A stretch of 64,000 nucleotides of DNA from Macrocystis pyrifera (taxonomy: Eukaryota > Sar > Phaeophyceae > Laminariales > Laminariaceae), in assembly GCA_031763025.1 (NCBI GenBank), contig JASSKH010000028.1, forward strand, positions 7,017,324 to 7,081,323, given 5' to 3'. Positions 11,026-23,600 of this stretch are shown here, in pieces. Position 1 is the stretch's first letter; every line of letters starts with the position of its first letter. The translations under genes and the position numbers were made by a program. The notes under the pieces were generated by a model, which ran no database searches, had not been told where the DNA came from, and saw only the letters and a list, made by a program, of their open reading frames with translations.

Positions 11026-11574
11026 ATGCTTCCTTCCTGGGTTGGTTGGTCATGCGCGGCAACGCATGGTACGCACGGAACAGGTGCAGCAGTGGAGCTG
11101 AACGGGGTCTCGCCGCCGCTGCCGCTGCCGCCGCCTCCTTCACCGGCTCTCAACGGCCACCACGCGACTCGTGTGCCGGCCAAGGATACCCACCACCATC
11201 AACACCACCACCACCACCACCACCACCACCACCACGACCACGACCACCACCACGTCCAACATCAGCATCAACAACAAAAGAAGAAGAAGCGGCAGAAGGA
11301 GGGAGATGGGGAGGGAGAAGAAGGGGGGGAGGAGCTACCCGCTCGAAGAATCGTCGAGGATGCCGCAAGGATGAAGGCTTTCGGAAAAGAGGGGAGGTGG
11401 CGCGAGGCGTTGAAAGTGCTGGACAAGCTCAAGGAAGACTCGTCCTTCCCGTCGTTGGTATCCTCATCGGCGCCGGCCCAGGGAGAGGGTGGGGGGATGG
11501 GCGTCCCGGCGCCGGACTTGAATGCCTACAACGCTGCTGTCGGGGCCGTGGCGAAAAGCGGGAGGTGGCACGAG
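11026..11574 (+). CDS. PPR gene exon 1
   Basis: Encodes 183 residues. A Pro/His-rich head with a run of His codons (about 11202-11253) and a Lys/Glu-rich linker precede the first PPR helix (GKEGRWREALKVLDKLKED) and a second unit ending GRWHE. Donor GTAAGA, phase 0. The His run comes from a CAC/ACC microsatellite and is probably length-variable. Confidence 0.8.
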
Positions 11575-12777
11575 GTAAGAGCTCCGTTTCCTTTTTGGCT
11601 TCCTTCGTGTATATGTAGGCGGTGGACGGCCGATTTTTTCCTCGGATTTGTTAAATTTTACCCCCGAGTTTTTTGCTTTTTTTTAGTGCGGCCCCGTGTG
11701 CGTGTTTTCGTGCTGGTCTGCGAGGTCTGGGGTATTTTTGGGTGCTGGTGCGGCCTGCTGTGGTGGTGGCGGCGGTGGTGGTGGTGGGGGCGGGGGAGGT
11801 GGTGCTGCTGCTGCTTCGTTCCTCTTGCTTAGAAGCGGGCCGTTGCTGAAGAAGTCCCACGAAGCTGCGGTATTTTCAGTAGTGGTTACATTTGCCTGAT
11901 GTTGTATCACAGGTTACCTGATGTTGGATGCTAAGGTATTTATTACAAGTAGTCCGTACAAAAAAACAACGTTGCATCAAATTCACTCGAGGCCGCCAAG
12001 GAAGTTCAAGTTTGCGATACTTATCTCGACATGCTGTCTTACCAGTACAGCGTTGGTACCGGTCGCCCCGCTGCCTGTCGGTCGCCCCTGATCTCTCCGC
12101 TGTGATTTTTTGCGCTGGGACGCTGGGAGCCCTAGCAACTATCATATATTTTCGGTTATTTGTTTTTTGGAGGTGCCCAGCTTTTTTTTCTTCCTTTTGT
12201 GAAGATTGATTTCACCTCGACAGCGGCTGATGCCACAGGTGTGCTTGGAATTTTTTTTTCTCAATTATTAATTTATGGTCGGCTTGACGGTTCCGAGTTC
12301 TGAGCGACGTGATCTACGCATGTGTCTTCCGCGTATTTGCAATTGTGTTTCTTGTACCAGGCTGTACAGCAGTACTCACTCAACACCACGTGCGAAATAC
12401 GGAGTTTTAACCCCGTTAGAAACAGCAGTCCCGTTTTGGAGACAATTAACTTCGAATTCGAGTAGTTTGTCCACAAAAACGGGACTGCATTCCTGAAGAG
12501 GGTAAGGATAAGTGGCCGGGCTTTCGTACCAAAAAAGTAGGTATGAAAGATCATAATTATACTGATACTAGTAATAATCGTAAGCGTAAGCAAGCATGAT
12601 CATAATCATATTAATGACAGTCGTGCAGGACACGCCCGACCCCATGTGAGAATTTGAAGCTAGGCCGAAAACGAAGAGGGTTCTTGTGTCGCATGCATAC
12701 TACTGCTGTACACTGGTATGTGTAGATGTCACCCTGTGTTTTGCTTGCGTGTGCTATGAATACGTACATGTTTTAAA

Positions 12778-12809
<32 letters not shown>

Positions 12810-13248
12810 TTTTTTTGTGTTGTTTGGTTCGTTTATTTTCTTCTCTTGCTTATTTCTGCGTTTCTGGTGCTTCTGGGATCTCCTTGAGCGCAGGCACTTG
12901 GTCTGCTGGAGGAGATGCGGTCGGCGGGAATTCAGCCGGACGTGGTGAGACTTACTTTATGATGCGTACCTGTTGTGTGTTTTTGTTTTTCGTTGCTGCT
13001 TGTTTGATCGTTTGCTTGTTTTGTTTTTAGGCACGAAAAGAAAGGTAAACGTTAATCGTAGCGCTAAACTTTACCTGGTGCACCAGGTTTATTTTCGAAG
13101 TTTCGTCGTGCATGCGTTCTTTCGACAACCCAGGTGGAGCGGTGAGAAGGAGCTAGTGTTTTACTTCAACATGGCCAACATAAATATGCAGCAATCGCCG
13201 CTACTGCCCCCGCCGCTATGGCCGCTGGTGCCGCTGCTGCTTTTGCTG

Positions 13249-13279
<31 letters not shown>

Positions 13280-15846
13280 ATTGCTTGCTGCTGCAGGTTG
13301 CAATGCTCGCGCTTTGGCTTGCAAGAGCAGACGGTGTGCCCCCCCCTCGCCTCTCTCCCGAAATCCGAAATAATTGCTCTGCATGATCTCTGCAATGGCC
13401 TCTCTCTCTAGTGTGAGAGGCACGGCTCCGCTCCGCGGCTAGAGCACTGACCTCGGGTAAAGCCGCACCATAGCCTCCCTTGCCCCTCCTCTTCAAGGCC
13501 GCTGGGGTATGATGACTTTCAACTTCATGTTTCGCCGCGCCACCGCGAGTAGGATTGCGTTTCTTTTTGCGCGGTTTTTTTTCTGCGCCGTTTTTTTTTT
13601 TTTTTTCTGCGCTTTTGCGAGATGTACGACGCGCGTGCAGGCAGCAGCACGACGAGACACTAGTACTGCCGCCTGTACATGTTATTCGTGGGCAGGTGCA
13701 CATCTGGGTTCAGATCATGACCTACGAAGTGTAGACCGAGATAAAAGCACAAAAAGTTCCTCATCCTCCGTTGCGAGAGGTTTAGTTGTGTGCAGGAAGG
13801 ATCTGCCTGTGTGTAGGTAGTGCCGTAAGCGCGGATTCAACCCGGGAAACATGTGCTACCGTACGTAGATCATGCAGGTTACACGGCTCCCACTCGGCAG
13901 CGTGAGCTTATAGAGCATACAGATCAGGCATAGATCAGGAATCTATCTGTCTGTCCTGAAAGAGGTAGCCGATGGTCAGTCCGGGGTGTGGGAGGTTGGT
14001 AAGACCGCGCTTGCCGCGTTTAGGTCGCCATGCTGCAAGCAAAAAGTCGCAAAAGAACTGTAATGGCGAAAGGTGTCGGAAGGGGGGGGTCGAGACGGCA
14101 ACAACAACGACAAGAATAGGGGCGCTGCTGTGCGGCAAGACCCGGGGCGATGTCTTGTCTTGTCCACGCGCGGGCGGGCGTTTTTGCCGGGGCGTTTCTT
14201 GGCTCTAGTTTTTTTTTTTTTTTTTTTTCTTGGCGTCGGCGTGTTTTTTGCGTGGTTTTCCGCTAGGCTTTTGCTTTTGGCTTTTGCCTTTGGCTTTTTG
14301 GCTCATATGTGAGTTATGTCCGCGCGTCGCTTTTTGGCTTTCATGTTCGGCTGCGCCTTTGCTTTTGGTTGTGCTCTTGGCTGTGCTTTCGGCTTTTCAA
14401 TTCGCTGTGATGCAGGCTTGGCCGTACGCTTGGCCTGAAGCTTTTGACTTTTAGGCTTTGCTCTTCGCCTTGCTCTTGGCCTGGGTGTTTGCCTTGCTTG
14501 GCTATCGACTTTTGTTTTTGCCTTGGCTTGCCTTGGCTTGCCTTGGCTTAGCTTTTGCTTGCCTCTACTTTCTGGGTGGCATTGCTTTGCCTTGCCTTGC
14601 CTTGCTTGGCGTTTTGCTTGGCTCGTCTTTTAACTCTGGTTTTCGCGTTGCTTTTTTTTTTTTCTTGGCTTGGCTTGGCTTGGCTTGGCTTGGCTCTGGT
14701 CTGATTTTTGGTTTGCTTGGCTGTGGTGTGCGTTTCGCTGCTTGGCTCTGCATTGTTTTGCTTTGTTTGGCTCTGCACTTGTATGCTTTGCTCTGCGTTG
14801 CTTTGTTTTTTTGCTTTTTTATGACCTGCATGGCTATTTCGCTTCCTTTTTTGTTGTTTCACTTGGCCTGCGTTGAGCGGACTCCTCCGGGCGTCCGCGG
14901 CCGGTGGGGTTCCCAAGCGCGAGAGTGTTTCGCGGCCTCAGTAATCAGAAGCGCCACCCTCAAGCGTAGCGCGAAGACATGCTTGGGTTTGGCGGATGCA
15001 GGACGCCCTGCATACGTCGCAGCCGCCACCATCCCCCCCCCCCGCCCGCCGCCGCCGCCGCCGCCCTCCATCCTCGAAACCCCCGGTCGTGCCCCCTCCT
15101 CTCTCCTCTTCCCTGTATGCGCTTCCCCTACGTATGTATCTCTGCCTGTGCCTTCGTCTGTGTCTGTCTTTTGTACTGTGACTGACTGTGTCTTCGCCTG
15201 TGTCTGTGGTTGTATCTGTCTGTCTGTTTTACAACCCCCCCCCCCCCCCCCCCCCTCCTGCCGCTCACTCCCCCCTCAACCCCCCCTCCTTCTCCAGAAA
15301 ACCTTTACGAGCGTCATATCGGCCGGGTCCAGGAGCGGCAGGGTGGCGCAGGCCGAGAAAGTCCTGGACAGGATGCGCCTGGAGGGCGTCGACCCTAACG
15401 CCGCCACCTACAATGCCGTCATCTCCGGGTGCAGCTCCGGCGGTGGCGTGGGCGAGTGGCGACGGGCTCTGCAGGTGCTGGAGAGGATGGAGGCGGAGAC
15501 GCGGCAAGAGGCGAGGCCCGAGGCACTGAGCTACTCCTTGGTGATAAAGGCGTGCGGGAGGGACGGTCGGTGGGAGACGGCCTTGGACTTGCTGGCGGAA
15601 ATGCAGGTGGGTGGGTGGGTGGGTGGGTGGGTGCGTTGGGAGCATTTTTCGTGCCTGCGGCGCGTGTGGCTGCTGCGGAAGATGTCGAATCGTTCGATCG
15701 ATCGCCCTTTTTTTTTCGGGACTGCGTTGACGTTTGTGTTTTCGTTTTTTCGTTGGTCTCTCTGTAATAAACTGCAGCCTTATGTATTGCTTCTTCACCT
15801 TGACTCTCTTTCCCTCCCTCTCTCCCTCCCTCCCTTCCTGCCGCCA

Positions 15847-15886
<40 letters not shown>

Positions 15887-15902
15887 ATCCCCCCCCCCCC
15901 CT

Positions 15903-15933
<31 letters not shown>

Positions 15934-18234
15934 CACCCCCACCCCCCAACCCCCCCCCCCCCCCCCCCCCAATAGGAGAAGAACCTGCAGCCGACAGTAT
16001 TCAGCTTCCGGTACGCCCTCTGGGCTTGCAGCTCTGTCAAGGGCAGCGACGACCTAACCGGGTCGTGGCGGCGCTGCTTGTCGCTGCTGGACACCATGGA
16101 CCGCCTCGGCATTGCTCCGGACAGGCTCTGCTACAGACACGCCGTCGATGCTGCGGCAAAGGTAAGGAGGGGAGGCCGTTCCGACAAGAAAGGCTTGAGT
16201 GAATACGCGGAAAAACTCCGGCCGTTCACGGGTCGGGTCGGGTCTGGTCTGGTCTGATCGGGCGAGGGTGACCCGACCTTACCCGACCCGACCCGACCCG
16301 ACCCGACCCGACCCGACCCGACCCGTGATATTTCAAAACTTCCTGGTCCGATCCGCGCTTCGGGTTATAAGCCGTGACGAGCGATGGAAAAAACGAACCG
16401 GGGTCGAGCCGTCACACGAAATCAAAGCACAGCAGTAGTACGAGAGTGAGTACAGTAAGTAGCGTACGTGTAATAAAGTGTGTGGACAGGGGTTTGTTTC
16501 CGCGTTTCTTTCTCTGCGGAGCTTTTTCTGAAAGAGCAGAAAGGAAAATAATTGAAGGGGGGGGTTGGTAAGGTATGGAGGGATTTGCTTGCTCGTAGAT
16601 GTGGGGAGTCTTGTTCCGTGTTCGACTGGCTTGTACTGATGTGCAGTGTTTTCCCCTCTGGATGTTCCTGTCCGTGTTGACTTGTACTCGTGGGCCGTGT
16701 TTTAATCCCTTCGGACATTCCTGTCGTGTTTTGTCGTGTTTTTTTCTTTTTGCGGTGTTTTTGGTCGTTTTTCGATTAAAGGCTGGCGAGGTGGACGCCG
16801 CGCTGGAGCTGGTGGACCGTATGGAGGCATGCGGGGGCTATGGGGACGCTTCTGCGTACAACCAGGTGAACGAGCGTCAAGAACCTATATAGAACTACTT
16901 ATAGATATCTCACTCTCCGAGCGTGCTCGGTTGGTACATCCCTGGCCTCTCAGTGCTTCCACTTGGGAATCGCCTCCTTTTAATACTTGCCGGACCTTTC
17001 CAGCGGGACTTTGTTTTCTCCATTTTTCTTGGCACTTTCAGTCCTTCTTTCCTTTTTTCTTCTTTCGGTTCGTGTGCGTGCGTGTACTGCGAGCACGGTT
17101 CCGCGGGCGAACCCGGCACCGTCGCGGGTGTCAGCGGGTGCTGGCGGGTAGAGGGGGGGTTGCTAGGAGCGCCGTCGCCGTTTTCGTGGCTGGGCGTCGC
17201 GTGTGCCTCGAGACACGAGATAACCATGAATGGGCTCTGTCTGGCCTCCGTTTGTGATTTTTTATAGATTACGTACGAGTATTTAAGGGTCGTTCGGGAT
17301 TGTAAGATAATGTTCAAGCGGTGCTTATTTTTGCGACCGGGCTGGAAATCACGGAGGGAGGTATCCAGTCTAAGCACCAACATTGTCGAGCTGGCGAACG
17401 AGGTCCACGGTGAGCACCGGGCTTCACGCGAGGCGGGCGACGGGGCGCACTGTGGAAGATACGGAGGAAAGCTTTACCCGGACCGAATCGGTGGCGAGAT
17501 GGTCGCGAGAGGGGCGGGCGGCGTACGAGGCTGAGAGAGAAGATCTGCTGTTTTCTTTTTTCTTTTTTCTTTTTGACCGGGTGTAATAATAAGGTGTTCC
17601 AATGAGGCAGTAAATTGTTACACGAAAGGGGACGGGGATTTTTCTTCTTTCAGAAATTTCGGTGTAATTTTCAATGTTTTGCTGTGCTGCTGTGCCGTGC
17701 TGTGCTTTATCTTTCGTACATACGAGTACAGACACAGAGCGTATCGAAAGAAGAAAATAAGTGCCCTACCTGGGGTATGTACGTACGTACGACATGTGAG
17801 CGAGCGTATAATAGCGGAAAACTGCCCGCGACGGGAAGCGTATGTGGCGTCCGAGGTGTTTTCTCCTGAAGCATGCATGGCGGCGGGACTCTTGACACTA
17901 TCGAGTCGCCAGTTTGCAACTACAATCAACCATGGAAAAAAACTATATTCAACCATGGACCTCTGTCCGCTTCGCATAAATTGATGTACTTTTCCTTCCT
18001 GAGCGAGCGCGTAGCGGGCGGCGTAGGCCGCCCGCGGAGCGAAGCGCCTTGTAAAATATATGTGTTCTTGCTTTGCGACTGCCTCCCAGGGAAGAATCTG
18101 CCCCGTCACCCCCCCCCCCCCGCCGGTGATGCACTCGTTGACGTAGTTTGACACGCTCATTGTTACCATTGCTCTGTCTTGAAAGGGATACGCTGTCAAC
18201 GGTCAAATGACTAAGGCGAGAAACTACTGAGCAA

Positions 18235-18269
<35 letters not shown>

Positions 18270-18341
18270 CCAACTTGCTCCATCTCGAAAGGGGTGCGTG
18301 GTCAATGGTCGAATAACTAAAGCAAGCAACAAATGAGTACG

Positions 18342-18372
<31 letters not shown>

Positions 18373-20653
18373 TTCCCAACTACCTCAGTCCCATCCCCAC
18401 CCTTGAAACCCTAACCTCAGCCCCTCCTCCGCCCGCCGGGAAAAAAAATCGTCACCGTCCGGCACACCTCTTTACACGACTACCATACACTATCCATCTC
18501 ACCGCCAACACCACGATAACAATAACAACAAAAACAAAAACAAAAACAGGTAATCGTTGCGCTCGGCCGCAAGGGGGATTGGCAGCGAGCCGTCTCGACA
18601 CTGGGACGCATACGCAGGGCGGGAGCCGCCCCGGACGCTCACAGCTTCGCCATGGCGATGGCCGCGTGCGCCAGAGGGGGAGAGCCGCGGCAGGCCCTCC
18701 GACTCCTGGACGAGCTGAAGCGGGAGGGGCGCGGCGTGAGGCCGAACACCGTGGTGTACAACACTCTCCTAGGCCTCTGCAAGGGGAAGTCGCTTCGAGG
18801 TGGGGGAGGCGCTGAGAAAACAGGCGCAGCTGAGGAGGGGTCCGGGGCTGGTTCAGGTGTGGAGGTGGAAGCGGGAGGAGGGGCGGGGTCGGGAGGAGGG
18901 GCGAGTCAAAATGGTTTTTTTAGCGGCCGCGGGCCCGGAGGGGTTAATGGTGGTGGTGGTGGTGGTGGTGGTGCTGCTGCTGCTGCTGCTGCTGCTGGCA
19001 GTGGTGTTGATGTGGCCGTGAGCCCGAGTGTGGGGGGACACTTGCCAGACGGTAGGGTGGTGGATGTGGGCGGCGTTGGAGGTGAAGCGGAGGGGGGAGG
19101 TGGAGGAGGGGGGCATGTGACGGCGACGACGGCATCGGCAGCGGTGGCGGCGGCGGCGGAGGTCGGGGTAGGTCTAGCAGCAGCAGCAGATGGACAAGCA
19201 GGAAGCGCGGGTGTAGCGGGGGATCTGGAGTGGGGCCAGCAGCCGGAGGAGCTAGTCAGGACCGCGATCGCGCTCCTGCACGAGATGACCGTCGCGGGGG
19301 GCGACTGCGCGCCCGACAGGATGTCTTTCGAGCTCGTCATGCAGGCGTGCGTTAACGCCGGCCGCCCGGAGTCGGCCCTGAAAGTCTTCAGGGTGATGCG
19401 GCGATCGGTGGAGTCTTCGGACGTCGAGCGGGGAGTGAGGGGGGGACGGGCGCGGAGTAGTGTGAGGGTACGGCCGGAGCGGGCGACGTACAGGCTGGGT
19501 TTGACGGCGGCGGCGGCGGCCGGGGATGGGGCAGCCGCGGCAGTGTTGTTGGAGGAGATGAGGAGCGCTGGGATGGCGCTGGATGAGGTGGGTGGGTGGG
19601 TGGGTGGGGTGAGCAGGGGGGGGTGTACTCGATAGGAGAGATGTACTCGATCTCATGCATGGCCGTAGTCGTATGACCATAGACCCTCGCATCCCTACAA
19701 TGCCGGGACGGAGCATGTCGGGTTTTCACCGACCAGACAGACATTGCTTGCACCAAGCGCGAAGCGCCGTGAGGTGTCTGGCGAGTCGCATGAAGGGTGA
19801 ACTGCATCCTACCAAGAACCGCTTTAGAGGCGGACTTGCATATGGATGACAGCTTCAATGAAAGTTAGTTTCATTTCCGGTGTAGCCACTTCCAGAGACA
19901 GCAATGGAAGTACTATGTAACTGCCTCTTGGGTGCCTTACGTTAAACACTACGTGATACGATCGATTTCCCTTGTGCAGAGTAAAGGTTCTTTACCTCGC
20001 ACAAATGATCTAACTCGACGACCAGATATGGGCGACCGCCAAAAATGAATAAATAAATAAAAAAAACGGTACCCTGGCTGTCTAGCTCACGTTGTGAGCG
20101 GCATGTTGTACAGCGTCATTGCCAACCGACGCCAACCCAACCCATACATATGTAGGGCAGGGGGGGGGGGGGAGAGTCGGAAGGTGCGGGGGGGTGTACT
20201 CATCATCATGCATGGCCGTAGTCGTATGATCATAGACCCTCGCATCCCCCTACAATGCCGGGACGAAGCACGACGGGTTTTCACCGACCAGGGAGGGCGC
20301 GGGGGGGAGATCAGCATGGTTTCGTTAGCGCCGCTGTTGTTGTTGTTGTTGTTGTTGTTGCTGTTGTTGTTGCGTTTGGCGTTTTTTTGTGTTTCTTGTT
20401 AGGCCGCTAATCTCTGATCTGAGGCAGGCAGCACTCGGCGGTAGCTGTGTGTGTTTGGGCCTTGTGACCCTTTTTCTTGGAGTCTTGACGCAGCCGCCGC
20501 CGACGCAAATAACCCGCTATTATTAATAGTAGCTGTTTTTCCCCGCTAGGCTCTCGCGGGACAACGGCGCCGAGCCTTTTGCTCACGTAAAACACGATAA
20601 TTCCACCAACCCGCATCTGCAATTGATATGCAATCCCTCCCCTGCCCCCCGCA

Positions 20654-20685
<32 letters not shown>

Positions 20686-23600
20686 TTCTCTCTCCCTCCC
20701 CCCCCATTCCTCTCGCCCGCATCGCGTCCACCCGCGGCCCTGCGTTTGATGTAAATTTCTGCTTTTTTTTGTCTTTTTGTTTTTGTTTGTTTTGGCCCAG
20801 TCGACCTACCACCTCGCCGCGACAGCCTTCGGGCGCGCGGGGCTCTGGCGCCAGGGGATAAGCCTGGCCGCCATGGCGGAGGAAGAAGGCGCCGTCCTCT
20901 CCCCGAGCACCCTCACCAGCGTCCTCGGGGCTTGCGCAAAGGGTGCTCGCTGGGAAGAGGCGCTAAACCTCATTCGAAAGGCCCGCCCCGTCTTGAGAGA
21001 GGCGTTTTTTTTTGTTGTCGGACAGAGATGGAGACCGGGACGGAGACTGGGACATGGAACAGCTCCAGAATCGTTCCCCGAATCCGGCCACCGCCGCCGG
21101 GGGGGCGGATGGGGAAAAGGGAGCGGTAGGGACCGGGAAAGGCGCGGAGTCGCCGCCGCAGGAGTCCAGGGGGGGGGGAGAGGGTAAGGGGACGGAGAGG
21201 AGGCGGATAAGGGGTGAGGGGGCGGGGAGGAGGAGAGAAGAGGACGTGGTGTCAGCGTATACCCTGGCCATGGTAGCGTGCCGGTCGGCCGGCAGGCACG
21301 CGGAAGGTCTGGAGGTGCTGTCGATGCTCGAAGAGGACGGCGGGGGCAGGCGGCGGGAAGACGAATCGTTTTTCCGGGTGGCCCTCAAGTGCTGCGCGAA
21401 GGCTCCAGCGACCGGGGGCGGTAGAAGGAGCAGGGCGGGGGAGGGAGAGGGTTGGGAGGGGAGCGATGGTGGCGGTGGTGGAGCGACCGCCGCGGACGGG
21501 GTGCTTGAAAGCATGTCCGCCCAGGGGATTCCGTGCCGCGTGGAGGGTTTCACGGACGTTGCGCAGGTGGGAGTCTTTTCGACACGTCAGGGTATGTGTA
21601 GACGGGACGGGAAGGAGAACATTGGGGTCTACGGTGGGTGTGTTTTGTTTTTGTTGTTTCGCGCCTTGCTGTGGGTGTGTGCCCCGTGTCTCCTGAAGAA
21701 TGGCCGCGCCGGGATCTTTTTCCTTGGCGATGTGGTGGGGTGCCTTCGTGGTGTGTGTACCCGGTAGTGTTCTGCTCCGAGCGGGCAACGGCTGGAGGGG
21801 GGGGGGGCGGTGGCGGCAGCGGTGGCGGCCCGTGGCGGCGTTGCCTCGTATTTTCTTTCTTTTTCACAGGCATTCGGGTGTTGAGCCCGGCCCGAGCGGC
21901 GTCTCCTTTTTCCGTTTGGGGTGACTCGCGGTACATAGCCGAAAATAAATCATCTCGTCGCCCTTAAATGTCCTGTAGGGAGTTGGGGGCTGTGTTTTTA
22001 CGGGGGACCGTATTAAATAGGACCTGTGATACACACAAAAACCTATTATATTTCGCTATTTTTACTAAAAATATTTGGTCCTGTTTACTATGGCCTACCG
22101 TAATAGTTAGCGTTGACGGGAACGATATAACGGCAACGAACGATGGTTTGCAGCTAGCGCCATTCCCACACATCGAACGGCCCACGCAATACGAACGACC
22201 CCGGTCCTCGCATTCCCCCCTTTCCTCCCTCCCTCCCTCCCTCCCTCCCTCCCTCCCTCCCTCCCTCCCTCCCTCCCTCTCTCCCTCCCTCCCTCCCTCC
22301 CTTTCTCTCTCCCTCCCTCCCTCCCTCCATTCCTTTCTCTTTCCCTGTCTCCTTCCCTCTCTCCATCCCTGCCTCCCCCGCCCCTCCCCTCTCCCCATCT
22401 CTCTTCCTGCTGCCTCCCCTACCACTCCCCAGCGTGCCCTCCGTGGGGTCTATTTTTTCCCCTTGCTGACCCACAATCGATCATCCAACCCCCCGTTTCT
22501 CCGTTCCGCGCGACAGGCGTACGGCTTGGCCGGGAGGTGGGAAGACGCCCTCGAGCTCCTCCCTCGAGCGGCGGCGACCGGGGTCTCGCCCGACGAGCGC
22601 ATGTACTGCGCGGTCATCAACGCCATGGGCGAGAGCGGCGCTTGGGAGCGGGCGGTGGAGCTCATCCAATCGATGCGACGATCTTGCGGCGGTGACGGGA
22701 GCGGGGGCGGGTCGGGGGACCCCAGCACCGCTACCGGTTTCGCTTCTTCTGCCGCCGCCCCCGGCGATGAATCGTCCGTCACCGCTGTTGATGCCGACGG
22801 TGATTCCGATGCCGTTGTCGCTGATGTCGCTGATGTTGCTGCTGTTGCTGCTGCTGCTGTTTGCTGCTGCTGCTGCTGCTAACGCGGCGACTGAAGCCAC
22901 GGCGGTAGCGGCGTCTTCTGCCTGCGCTGGTTCTGGGTTAGAACCCGGGCCGGTGTTGCCGCCGAAGGCGCCGTTGCCGGGCCGGCCGGCGTACGGCTGC
23001 GCGTGCCGTGCCTGCGCGGTGGTGGGGGGGGAGTGGGCGGCGGTCCTGGGACTGATCGGCGACATGCGGGAGGATGGAGTGGCGAGGGACGCCGCCGTCT
23101 ACGCTTCGGCGATGCGGGCGCTGGTGGAAGCCGGGGAGTGGGAGAGAGCGGTGGAAGTCGTGACGGTTGAGGTGTGTGTATGTGTGAAAGAGAGAAGGGA
23201 AGGGGGGGGGGGGAGAGAGAGGGAGAGAGAACGCGAGAGATACAAAGGCAACTACTGTAGCCCCACCCTTGCCCCCATTCCGATCCTCATCTCTATCCAC
23301 CTCCACCCCCCCCCCCCCCCCCCACGCTCACCTCCACCCCCCCCCCCCCCCCCCCCCCCCGCCTCCAATCCCAACGTCCTGCCTGCCTTGAAGATGGAGC
23401 TCGACGGAGTCCCGCCAGACGCTCTCTCGTACCACCAGGCGCTGAGAGCGTGCCGCGCGGGGGCAAGCGGTGATGGCCGGGCGGCACGGCAGGCGTTGGC
23501 GCTCCTCGCCGAGATGAGAGGGAAAGGGCTGGAGGAAGGTTCTATCGCCCTCGAGGACGTGACCAGGTGGGATGCGATGGGATGGGATATGGGATGGGAT

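Noticed and set aside
14458-15297. Start of a 505-codon frame through intron 2 of the PPR gene
   Set aside because: Its first part is CTTGG-type low-complexity DNA. Only the portion after the acceptor at 15297 carries PPR text, and splicing from exon 2 joins there in phase.
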